From the NCBI GenBank assembly GCA_002373505.1, contig DFKE01000009.1, forward strand, positions 25,448 through 89,447: 64,000 nt of DNA, read 5' to 3'. Shown here in pieces: positions 1 to 8,277 of this stretch; the stretch's first letter is position 1, and the number at the start of each line of letters is the position of its first letter. Position numbers and translations under genes: made by a program. The notes under the pieces are model-generated. The model made no database searches, was not told where the DNA came from, and saw nothing but the letters and a program-made list of their open reading frames with translations. Origin of the DNA: Bacteroidales bacterium UBA3653. GTDB taxonomy: Bacteria > Bacteroidota > Bacteroidia > Bacteroidales > Paludibacteraceae.

Positions 1-3000
1 GGAGACTTGGGAACAGCAGGATTTGGTACAGTTTCAGAAATGTATGTCGATTGGTTGCAATTCTCCTTCAACCATACTCTCGCTTCGATGAAGGTTGATG
101 AGTTTGACGCAAAGAAAGACGGCAACGCTTTCTCGGCTACCCTGACGGATCCGGAGCGTATTGAGAAACCGATACTCTCTTTTACAGGAGAAGTAAGCGA
201 TCAGGCGCAAGATGTTGTCTGGTCGGCACCGACCAAGGATGCGGACTTCGAGACCCGCACCGCTACTATCCGCAACTGGGCGGAGAACGGAGTGGACTAC
301 ACCGACTATACGCTGACGGTTAAACGTCCGCTCGACACGCGTAACGAGTTGGCTAACCTTCTCTTGGACACCGTCATGATCAACGGTTTTGCTACCAACA
401 AGACCGATTATGTTGTGACCCTGCCGGCTTCGCGTCGTAACTTACCGGACATCCAGCCTGTACCTTCTTCCTCCTTACAACAGGTAACAACCTCCTTCAA
501 CCCTGCTGATTCTACCGTAACGATCACCGTTACGCCGGAGAAGGGTGAAGTGCTGGTTTATACCGTTAAGTTTACCTCTCCGCGCAGCAACGACGTTACG
601 CTGACAAATATCATCGCAGACGGCTTGACTTACGACCCGGATGTGAAGACCTACGAACTGGCGGCAGAGCAAATGCCTGTTATCTCGTTCGTTAAGAAAT
701 CCGACCTTCAGGAAGTGTCGCTGCAGAACGGCGTACTGACCGTTACCGCAGAGGACGGAACGAAAGGTACCTATACTATTACGCGCGTAGATCCTGTTAT
801 CGCGCCGAATGGTACAATCCATGAGTTCTCACTCGGAGATAACGTGATAGCTGACTTCGGTGCGGCTAACTTCACAAAGGATGAGGCGAGACCGGCTCAG
901 GCCGTGTCCTTCATCCGTGAGCAGGATGCAGACTCCGTGATCTTCGTCCAGACCGAGACACAGATGACATGGGCTGTGCCGGGTACAGGCAAGACCTATA
1001 CTTGGTCCTATCCTTCTGCGCTTTCGAATAACACCAAACTGGCACAGATCCTGATGGATGAAGCGAACTACAACGACTTCGTGCCGGAGCTCAGCGACGA
1101 TCTGTACGAGATTTATGCCGACACGACGCTGCTCTTGGAGGCCGTTGCAGCGGAAGACAAACAGCATATTGTCACCACGCAGGCTATCGTGAATGAAGAC
1201 GAAGGCGTCACGGAAGGCGTTGAATATACCATCGCCGTTACGGCGGAAGACGGTGTTACTACCCGAACCTACCGTGTCCGCGTCCTGCGGCCGAAGAGCA
1301 GCGATGCTTCGTTGGCTGGTATCATGCTGGATAGCGTGCTCATCGACGGATTTGACCCTGCTACGGATACTTATACGGTTACCCTGCCTCTGCCGGCTGA
1401 CGGTGTGAAACGTGTTCAACCGCAGATGCCGAATATATCGTATGTCGCCGCTAACGCAGGACAGAAGATATCTGTTGAGCCTGCCAAACTGGGCGAACCT
1501 ATCGTCTTCACTGTCGAGTCGGAGGACCGCAAGGCTACCAAGTATTACAACCTCACCGTCAATGCCGAGCCGAGTCACTGCGTGGATCTGACGGGCATAA
1601 CCGTCAACGGCGAAGCAATCCAGGGGGATAAGGACGAGCACTTTGAGTCGGGCCGTCACTTCTATTCGCTCTCACTCAAGACGAGCCAGATAGACGTGGA
1701 TTATACCTCCGACGACCGCTTCCAGAAAGTGACGATTGTCCGTACCGACCTGGAGGAAGGTAGCAAGTACCGCTATGTGCTGCATGTCGAGGCGGAGGAT
1801 GGTATTACTACCGCCGACTATCAGGTAAATATCTATGTCGAGAACAAATCCAACGACCGTACGCTGGCGAACATTACATTGGACGGTAAGAACTTCGTGG
1901 ACTTCGAACGTGCGCTGAATGAAGACCTCGCGTTCGACCCGGATAACAATAACTATACCATCAACCTGCCGTCCGGAACAACACTCCTGCCCGAGGTGAA
2001 CGCACAACTGAAGATGGACGGTCAGACGGTAGAAATTGACCAACAAGGCGACTCCGTTCTGCTGAATGTAACCGCGGTGGATGGTACGACGAAAAACCAA
2101 TACGTGCTGCACTTCGTAGTGCCTCTGTCCAAGAACGCGAACCTCAGCATGATCTTCCTTGACGGCGAGCCGTTGCCTTCGTTCGATCCTGCTTACTACT
2201 TCTATCAGGTGGACCTGCCTGTAGGTACGTACGAACTGCCGGAAGTAGTGGCGCAGAAAGCGGAGGTGGTACAGAAGATTCTGTCCACGGAGGTGGATAC
2301 GGATAAAAACCGGGTTACTATTAAGGTACAGGCGGAAGATCCTGCTACCCGTGAGAACACCTACGTCGTTGTCTTCCGTTTCACCCAGTCCGATGCAGAT
2401 ACACTGGCTATGATTTATCAGGATGGTAAGGCGCTTGAGGGCTTTGCTCCGCAAAACAAATATTACACTCTGACCCTGCCGGTAGGTACTATGGCATTCC
2501 CGGAACTGGGTTGGGAGGAAGCAGACGACTGGCAGACCGTGACGATGGACACCGTTGAGTCCACAGCTAACCAGCTCATCCGCCAGATCATTGTTACTTC
2601 CGAGAGCGGAAAGAAGAATACCTACACGGTTTCTTATACGATTGAGAAATCGGATGTGGACTGGCTGCAAATGATTTTCATTGACCAGAAGCAACTCGCT
2701 GATTTCGACGCGGCTACCTATGAGTATTATTACGAACTGACCGCTTCGTATGCAGCGGAACTCAATGGTCAGCTGCCTGCGGTTGAGTACCTCAGCGGCG
2801 ATGAGTATCAGAGCGTGCTCGTTTCGCAGGTTCGCGACTCCTTGGAGAGCAAGTCGCTTGGTTACAAGACGGTTATTACAGTAACAGCTGCTACAGGCGC
2901 TACGAGGACCTACACGATCCATTATCCGGTTCAGAAATCCGGCGAAGCAACGCTGAATATGATTAACCTTGCCGGAAAGCCGCTGGCTAACTACGATGCT

Positions 3001-4359
3001 GAGCGCTTCAACTACAGAGTGGAGATAGATGTGGAAGCTTCCGTTCCTGTTGTCACGGTTATCAAGAAAGAGGAGATCCAGGTGGTTGAGATCACGATTA
3101 ATGAAGACGTTGTTACCGTGCTGGTAACTGCGGAAGACGGTACGCAGGCTACTTATACCCTGACCTTCGAACGCATCATGTCTTCTATTACTACTCTCCA
3201 GGATATCATCCTCCGCGACGAAGAGGGCGTTCAGCTGCCTGCAGCGCAGTTCCCATTCCGCTATGACAAGTATAGCTATACAATCGATATCCCGTACTCG
3301 GCGGAGAAACCGCTGGAGGAGCAACTGCCTTCTGTGGAGACCATAGTAAGAGACCCGCAGCAGATGACGGATAGCGTTCATTACCTCCTGCCGAACGGAG
3401 ATATCCAGGTGGATATTACCGTCACGGCTCCTAACGGAGAGAACCAGGCTATCTATTCGCTCGTCTTCCATTTCCTGAAGCCGACGGATGCTACCTTGGT
3501 GAATGTCCTGATCAAAGACGAGGAACTGGTAGGTTTCCTGCCTCTCCAGACCGAGTATATGTATGCGCACCCGTACGGGTCGGATTCGACGGACTTCTTC
3601 TCTGCAGCGGATGTACAGGCGCTGCTCAGCGACCCGCTGGCTACCTATACGATCACGGACAACGAGGAAGGAACGATCTTCATCCGTGTAGTAGCGCAGG
3701 ACGGCAATACCGAGATCACTTATACTATCTCCCAGTCGATCGCCAAAGATAACGATTGCTTCTTGAGCGCGATCCTTCTGGACGGGGATTCAATTAGCAA
3801 TTTCGCCTCGGATGTCACCTTCTATACTTATTACCTCCGCGAGGGTGCTACTGCGCCGGGCGTAGAAGCAATACCGCATTCGGAGAATGCCGAGGTGTCG
3901 GTTCGTGAGGTTTCTGCCGGAGATACATGTATGATTATTGTTACGGCGGACGATGGATCCGAGATGCACTATTATATCCATTTTGCGATCTCTTCCATCA
4001 ACGAGACGCTCGAACCCACGGCGAACGACGTAGTGATCAAGCGTCTGCCCGGTACGAACCAGCTCTTTGTAGGTACGATTCGCAAGGACGTTCATTTCGC
4101 CCTCTTCGATCAGAACGGACACCGTCTCTTCTACGAGAAAGTGCCTACGGCAGACCCGAACGATGTAGATCTGGTAGAAGACCTGGTAACGGGAGAACGC
4201 CTTAATGATGTACTGAATACCGGCTCCGGTCTGATAGTGGATATAAATCCGGGGCAGATATATTTCTATACCTTCCTCTACGGCGACAAGACCTTCATGC
4301 AAATGCTCAAGGGTGACACCGCCAAGAGACTGGTATCCGGCAAAATTATCTGCCAATAA
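1..4359 (+). CDS. Giant surface protein of cadherin-like beta-sandwich repeats (3' part)
   Basis: The frame is open from the first base, so the true start and any signal peptide lie upstream; the TTG at base 7 is only the first possible start in the window. About 1450 residues are visible. They consist of roughly thirteen repeats of about 85-110 residues, each with a leucine-rich 'tLanI.LDG..l..Fdp....Y.v.LP' start and a 'V.VtAeDGt..tYtv.F' end. This matches the cadherin-like beta-sandwich family (PF12733), common in large secreted or wall-bound proteins. The last ~110 residues differ, ending in a 'G.iyfYtFLYgdk' segment and SGKIICQ, which resembles a C-terminal type IX secretion sorting domain. 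Adhesion or envelope structure is inferred. No enzyme motif is visible. The downstream hairpin ends the transcript. Confidence 0.8.
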   Translation, partial: GDLGTAGFGTVSEMYVDWLQFSFNHTLASMKVDEFDAKKDGNAFSATLTDPERIEKPILSFTGEVSDQAQDVVWSAPTKDADFETRTATIRNWAENGVDYTDYTLTVKRPLDTRNELANLLLDTVMINGFATNKTDYVVTLPASRRNLPDIQPVPSSSLQQVTTSFNPADSTVTITVTPEKGEVLVYTVKFTSPRSNDVTLTNIIADGLTYDPDVKTYELAAEQMPVISFVKKSDLQEVSLQNGVLTVTAEDGTKGTYTITRVDPVIAPNGTIHEFSLGDNVIADFGAANFTKDEARPAQAVSFIREQDADSVIFVQTETQMTWAVPGTGKTYTWSYPSALSNNTKLAQILMDEANYNDFVPELSDDLYEIYADTTLLLEAVAAEDKQHIVTTQAIVNEDEGVTEGVEYTIAVTAEDGVTTRTYRVRVLRPKSSDASLAGIMLDSVLIDGFDPATDTYTVTLPLPADGVKRVQPQMPNISYVAANAGQKISVEPAKLGEPIVFTVESEDRKATKYYNLTVNAEPSHCVDLTGITVNGEAIQGDKDEHFESGRHFYSLSLKTSQIDVDYTSDDRFQKVTIVRTDLEEGSKYRYVLHVEAEDGITTADYQVNIYVENKSNDRTLANITLDGKNFVDFERALNEDLAFDPDNNNYTINLPSGTTLLPEVNAQLKMDGQTVEIDQQGDSVLLNVTAVDGTTKNQYVLHFVVPLSKNANLSMIFLDGEPLPSFDPAYYFYQVDLPVGTYELPEVVAQKAEVVQKILSTEVDTDKNRVTIKVQAEDPATRENTYVVVFRFTQSDADTLAMIYQDGKALEGFAPQNKYYTLTLPVGTMAFPELGWEEADDWQTVTMDTVESTANQLIRQIIVTSESGKKNTYTVSYTIEKSDVDWLQMIFIDQKQLADFDAATYEYYYELTASYAAELNGQLPAVEYLSGDEYQSVLVSQVRDSLESKSLGYKTVITVTAATGATRTYTIHYPVQKSGEATLNMINLAGKPLANYDAERFNYRVEIDVEASVPVVTVIKKEEIQVVEITINEDVVTVLVTAEDGTQATYTLTFERIMSSITTLQDIILRDEEGVQLPAAQFPFRYDKYSYTIDIPYSAEKPLEEQLPSVETIVRDPQQMTDSVHYLLPNGDIQVDITVTAPNGENQAIYSLVFHFLKPTDATLVNVLIKDEELVGFLPLQTEYMYAHPYGSDSTDFFSAADVQALLSDPLATYTITDNEEGTIFIRVVAQDGNTEITYTISQSIAKDNDCFLSAILLDGDSISNFASDVTFYTYYLREGATAPGVEAIPHSENAEVSVREVSAGDTCMIIVTADDGSEMHYYIHFAISSINETLEPTANDVVIKRLPGTNQLFVGTIRKDVHFALFDQNGHRLFYEKVPTADPNDVDLVEDLVTGERLNDVLNTGSGLIVDINPGQIYFYTFLYGDKTFMQMLKGDTAKRLVSGKIICQ

Positions 4360-4390
4360 GCCTGAAAATAAGTTACAATTTTGAAAAAGT

Positions 4391-4420
4391 CCCACATATA
4401 TTTGCGTATGTGGGATTTTT
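4391..4420 (+). terminator. Rho-independent terminator of the cadherin-like gene
   Basis: CCCACATA and TATGTGGG form an 8-bp stem around a short loop, followed by a run of eight or more T. It begins about 30 bases after the stop codon. The loop and descending arm also contain the -33 element of the next promoter. Confidence 0.85.
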
Positions 4421-4432
4421 TTTGTAATTTTG
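4401..4432 (+). promoter_or_regulatory. Bacteroidetes-type promoter for the glycolipid operon
   Basis: TTTG at 4401-4404 and TAATTTTG at 4425-4432, spaced 20 bases, as in other promoters of this window. The -33 element lies inside the terminator hairpin of the preceding gene. The first operon ATG is 30 bases downstream. Confidence 0.7.
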
Positions 4433-4461
4433 CCGCCCAAAGTAAATCATCATAAATCAAT

Positions 4462-5625
4462 ATGACTGAAAAACATACCAAGAAACGTGTGCTGGTGACT
4501 TATATCGAGGCGGGTTTTGGCCATATTACTACGGCTAATTCTATCGCAGACGCTATTGACGCGCTCCACGACCCCGATATAGAGGTGATTCGCAAATATA
4601 CCTTTCAGGCTCATCCTTCTTTGCTAAAACTGGAGAAGCAGTTCATCCGTGATGTCAAATGGGCGAACACCTTCCCCTGGCATAACTATATCCAGATGGC
4701 GGCTACCCATATCTTCGGTATTCATAATTCCTTGCCGTTTGTGGTCAATACGTTATATCGCCGCCAGAGAAAGGTATATTTTGATATTCTGAAAGAGATT
4801 CAGCCGGATATTATTATTGACACCCACTACCTGACTTCCTTCCTCGCTACCCAGTATAGGGACATGGTGGACCCGCATGTCAAGGTGGTTACTTACGATC
4901 CCGATAACAACGTACATAACTGGTGGAATATCCGCGTAGATAAATTTGTGGTCAACTGCCGTCTGGCTTTCCACGACGCGCTGCGCCATGATTTTACCCG
5001 CAAGCAACTGATGATTGTGCCTTTTGTGACCCGCAAGGAGATCATGGACGTGACGGAGGACAAGTCTTTCTACCGCGCCAAATACGAACTGCCACAAGAC
5101 CGCTTTACCGTAATGGTGGCGGCTGGCGGGTACGGCCGCTCCGGCATGAGCAGGGTGGTGATGGCGTTGCTGGCGCATGTCAAGCATCCGATTACGCTGA
5201 TCGCTGTCTGCGGTACGAACAAACGGCTTTATCACCGTCTGATGAAACTCAGGGACCGTGTGGCTCCTAAGATCGACTTACGCCCGTATGAGTTCGTGCC
5301 TAAGGTATATGAACTGAATCGGGCGTCAGATGTCTTGCTGACCAAGGGAGGACCTAACGCCATGCTGGATAGTGCGCTGATGGGGGTTCCTATCGGTGTC
5401 TTCTATTGCGCCTCCCATATCGAATATGAATCGATGCACCTCTTTACCTCGATTCTTAACTGCGGACGTTTCTTCACCCAGTCGCACCGGATTGTCCGTT
5501 GGGTGAATGAATGTGTGACGGACCCCTCCATCCTGGATATATACAAGGAGGCGGAGGAAGCTATCCGCAATGACGGAAACGGAGCCGTGAACATAGCGAA
5601 ATTTATCCAAACATACGAAGCATAA
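4462..5625 (+). CDS. MGDG-synthase-like glycosyltransferase (GT28 type)
   Basis: A 387-aa protein of the family that includes plant MGDG synthase and Bacillus UgtP, which transfer a sugar from a nucleotide sugar to diacylglycerol or another lipid at the cytoplasmic face of the membrane. The N-terminal EAGFGH motif (residues 16-21) followed by an 'ansiadAi' helix is the glycine-rich acceptor-site signature. The donor-site motif 'TKGGPNAM' begins near residue 294 and is followed by GVPIGV. Length fits the family. It starts an operon with a flippase-like protein (5-nt gap) and a second glycosyltransferase-like gene, so a glycolipid or lipid-linked glycan product is likely. Donor and acceptor cannot be read from the sequence. 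Confidence 0.8.
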   Translation: MTEKHTKKRVLVTYIEAGFGHITTANSIADAIDALHDPDIEVIRKYTFQAHPSLLKLEKQFIRDVKWANTFPWHNYIQMAATHIFGIHNSLPFVVNTLYRRQRKVYFDILKEIQPDIIIDTHYLTSFLATQYRDMVDPHVKVVTYDPDNNVHNWWNIRVDKFVVNCRLAFHDALRHDFTRKQLMIVPFVTRKEIMDVTEDKSFYRAKYELPQDRFTVMVAAGGYGRSGMSRVVMALLAHVKHPITLIAVCGTNKRLYHRLMKLRDRVAPKIDLRPYEFVPKVYELNRASDVLLTKGGPNAMLDSALMGVPIGVFYCASHIEYESMHLFTSILNCGRFFTQSHRIVRWVNECVTDPSILDIYKEAEEAIRNDGNGAVNIAKFIQTYEA

Positions 5626-5630
5626 ACCCG

Positions 5631-6713
5631 ATGAGCAACACCAATAAGACAGTCTCGGAAAACCGTTCTGTAGCTTCGCGCTTCAAACCCTCTATGGTCG
5701 TCTGGCCGATTCTCTTCGGTCTGATCGGAGTAGGGTATATGCTCTGGCGCGAGATGCACGACGACATTCCGCAGGGCCCGATCACTCTTGCCGAGAACTG
5801 GTGGGTCTTTGTTCTCTTGGTGGTTCTTTTTACGCTCTTCAAGGATTTCTCGGGTATGTACAGGATGCGTGTCATGTCCGGACTCCCGCTGAGGTTCAGC
5901 CAGCTGTTCCGGGTGCGCATGCTCTATGAGTTCACTTCGGCGGTCACTCCTTCTGCTGCCGGCGGCTCGTCCCTGGAGGTGATCTTCCTGCATAGGGAGG
6001 GCATTAAATATAGCAAAGCGACCTCCATGACGGTTCTGGCGCTTTTCCTGGACGAGATGCTGATGATCGTGCTTTTCCCCCTTCTGCTGCTGTTAATACC
6101 TTATGGCGAGCTGTTTACTGCCGAAGGCTATTTCCAATACGGCTACCTCTGGGCGTTTATCATTGGCTATGCGATGAAGTTCGTATGGGTCACCTTGCTC
6201 TTTATCGGCTTGTTCTGCAAACCTTCTGTTTTTATCAAGATAGTGGGGCTTGTCTGCTCTCTCAAATTCCTCCGCCGCTATCGCTATCGTGCGCTGCGTA
6301 CGGCGGTGGAGATCCGCCAGTGTGCCCAGGAGATCAAGCATGAGAAGATAGGCTATTGGGTGAAAATGATCGTTTCTACGGCGGGTATTTGGGGCTTCCG
6401 CTTCCTGATAGCGAACATGGCTATCATGATCTTCAATCCCCTTACCGGAGCAGACAACATGATGTGTTTCGCACGCCAGTATATCTTGGGAATCGTTACG
6501 ATGATTGTTCCTACTCCGGGCGGAAGCGGCTTTGCCGAGGTGATGTTTGACGGCTTCCTGGGCGAGTTCATAACGCAGAAGATGTCCACCGTCGTCATCA
6601 CCTCTATCTGGCGTCTGTGTACCTACTACTATTACCTGGTAGCCGGAGTTATTATCCTGCCCCAATGGCTGGGAAAAAGCAAACTAATCCGAAAACGCAA
6701 TGCAAGCAAGTGA
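5631..6713 (+). CDS. Flippase-like integral membrane protein (LPG synthase TM / UPF0104 family)
   Basis: 360 aa with about seven to eight hydrophobic segments. Two family signatures are visible: 'TPSAAGGSSLEVIFL' near residue 102 and 'PTPGGSGFAEVMF' near residue 290. These are the paired proline/glycine loops of the MprF flippase / AglD membrane domain family (PF03706). Members move or help modify lipids across the cytoplasmic membrane. The catalytic lysyl-transferase domain of MprF is absent. The gene follows the MGDG-synthase-like gene by 5 nt and overlaps the next gene by 14 nt, so translocation of the glycolipid made by its neighbour is a reasonable inference but not shown. Confidence 0.8.
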   Translation: MSNTNKTVSENRSVASRFKPSMVVWPILFGLIGVGYMLWREMHDDIPQGPITLAENWWVFVLLVVLFTLFKDFSGMYRMRVMSGLPLRFSQLFRVRMLYEFTSAVTPSAAGGSSLEVIFLHREGIKYSKATSMTVLALFLDEMLMIVLFPLLLLLIPYGELFTAEGYFQYGYLWAFIIGYAMKFVWVTLLFIGLFCKPSVFIKIVGLVCSLKFLRRYRYRALRTAVEIRQCAQEIKHEKIGYWVKMIVSTAGIWGFRFLIANMAIMIFNPLTGADNMMCFARQYILGIVTMIVPTPGGSGFAEVMFDGFLGEFITQKMSTVVITSIWRLCTYYYYLVAGVIILPQWLGKSKLIRKRNASK

Positions 6714-7473
6714 GATTCTTTTTTGTATCTTCAATTATCATGAAGCGTCCAATGCGGAGTTCCTCTACCATGAGCTTCGTCCGTATTTCCGGTGTCATAT
6801 TATAGATGCGGACAGCGGCCAGCGTCCCGATCCGTGCGACGGCGACACGGTCTATCTGCCTAATGTGTTCTATTCCGGAATGATGCACCATGCGGTGACT
6901 ATGGCGGACGAGGGGCATTACCCATACTTGTTCTTCATATGCTCGGATGTGCAGATCTCGCATGAGGCGTTGATGCAGCTCAAAGATATTCTTCTCTCGG
7001 AGTCTTTCGAGGGGGTAGGTGTCTATTGTCCTTCCCATGCGGATGACTCCTATACCTGGGTGGCGTGGTCTTATTCGCGTCATAGCGGACGCCGCTCCGT
7101 GGCTTTTGCGGAGGGTATGTTGGGTATGTATGCTGCTCCGGTATATAAGCAGCTGGAGCCGCTGGACATCAATCCGCACGGCTGGGGACTGGATCTCGTG
7201 GCTTGTTTCTATGCGCGCCATTGGGGTATGCGGGTAGAGATTGACGACCGCCTCTCTATCACCCATCCCAAGGGTGATGTGCATAAAAACACCCTTGCTC
7301 GTGATGAAGCAAGGGCGTATCTCATGCGCTATCCGGAGGGAATGGCTATCCGGCGCTATTGGGTGGCGTGCTCGATCCGCAATGCTGCTATCCAGCCGTT
7401 CATTCTGCCTCCATCTTATCGCCGCTGGCTACGCTTTTTCCTGCCGGTCTATCGTTTCTTCCACCGCCGCTGA
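6700..7473 (+). CDS. Glycosyltransferase-like protein (GT-A-type, tentative)
   Basis: 257 aa, translationally coupled to the flippase-like gene (14-nt overlap). The N-terminus 'ILFCIFNYHEASNAEFLYHEL' region, a 'iidADSG' stretch and 'FFICSDVQIS' in the middle resemble the nucleotide-sugar binding fold and DxD-like region of family 2 glycosyltransferases. A later 'NPHGWGLDLVACFYAR' segment resembles the acceptor-side WGxED-type region. I cannot place it in a named family with certainty. Operon context supports a role in the same lipid or envelope glycan pathway. It ends 3 nt before the stop of the convergent outer-membrane gene. Confidence 0.55.
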   Translation: MQASEILFCIFNYHEASNAEFLYHELRPYFRCHIIDADSGQRPDPCDGDTVYLPNVFYSGMMHHAVTMADEGHYPYLFFICSDVQISHEALMQLKDILLSESFEGVGVYCPSHADDSYTWVAWSYSRHSGRRSVAFAEGMLGMYAAPVYKQLEPLDINPHGWGLDLVACFYARHWGMRVEIDDRLSITHPKGDVHKNTLARDEARAYLMRYPEGMAIRRYWVACSIRNAAIQPFILPPSYRRWLRFFLPVYRFFHRR

Positions 7474-7476
7474 ACG

Positions 7477-8265
7477 TTACTTCCACCTGTACCCGATTCC
7501 TAAGGAAACGGACTGCGGGTAGATCATGGCGTTGGCTATCTCCTGGCCTTTGTATTCCTTGTAGAATCCGGCTATGTCGGACAGACTGACTTTGTAATGG
7601 GCGTTAATCTGAATGCCTATCGGGAATTCGTACCCTACCGTCACCGCTACGCCGAAATGGTTGTCGTGCAGGCTGTACAGTCTGCTGTAGTCGTGGGTGT
7701 CGGTAGGAGTGGCGGGAGTTGCCACGGCTGTCGACTCATCTACGTTCTTGAACTTGCCCGCTATGTTGGACGCGAAAGTGAAATGGGTGAATATTCCGCC
7801 GCCGAACTGGATATAACCCTTCTCCATATTGCCGAACCGGCCTAAGAAATACACCGGTATGTCCATGCCGAATGACCATAGGTGGTTGGCTGTGTCGGTG
7901 GCTGCGAAATAGTTCTGGTGCGCCGTGAAGATCACCTGCGGCTGGATGGAGAAATGCTTGGTAATCCGGAAGTCCATGAATCCGCCGAACTCGCCGCCTA
8001 TATGCATGTAGGAACTCATGGGCTTGTTGTTGCGGGTGATGATGAAATTGCTCATGTTGGCGTTCGCCAGCAAACCTCCGGAAACAAGCCGGGGTAATTT
8101 CTCCTGGTCCAGCGAATCGATCATGTGCTCCGTGTTGAACTCCACTAACTTGGCTTTCGCTTCGTCTAATTTTAACTGTATCTTGCTGTCTTCCTGAGCG
8201 GTAATGGATACCGGCAGTAATGCAAGAGACATTAGGAGTGCTATTCCTGCTATTTTGTCTTTCAT
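7477..8265 (-). CDS. Outer-membrane beta-barrel protein
   Basis: 262 aa with a clear signal peptide (MKDKIAGIALLMSLALLPVSITAQ), then a short helical stretch and alternating hydrophobic strands typical of a small outer-membrane barrel. Recognisable strands include 'GGFMDFRITKHFSIQPQVIF', 'YIQFGGGIFTHFTF' and a last strand 'SVSLGIGYRWK' ending in a basic-aromatic residue. This is the pattern of PorT-family / outer membrane protein beta-barrel domains of Bacteroidetes. Function unknown. It lies 12 nt downstream of the DUF5686 gene and is probably co-transcribed with it. Confidence 0.75.
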   Translation of the reverse strand: MKDKIAGIALLMSLALLPVSITAQEDSKIQLKLDEAKAKLVEFNTEHMIDSLDQEKLPRLVSGGLLANANMSNFIITRNNKPMSSYMHIGGEFGGFMDFRITKHFSIQPQVIFTAHQNYFAATDTANHLWSFGMDIPVYFLGRFGNMEKGYIQFGGGIFTHFTFASNIAGKFKNVDESTAVATPATPTDTHDYSRLYSLHDNHFGVAVTVGYEFPIGIQINAHYKVSLSDIAGFYKEYKGQEIANAMIYPQSVSLGIGYRWK

Positions 8266-8277
8266 AATATATAGGAT

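Noticed and set aside
1672..3570. A 632-residue open frame on the minus strand inside the cadherin-like gene
   Set aside because: It is antisense to a well-supported repeat protein; its sequence is Arg/His/Leu-rich without any motif, typical of reverse-strand frames in this codon usage.
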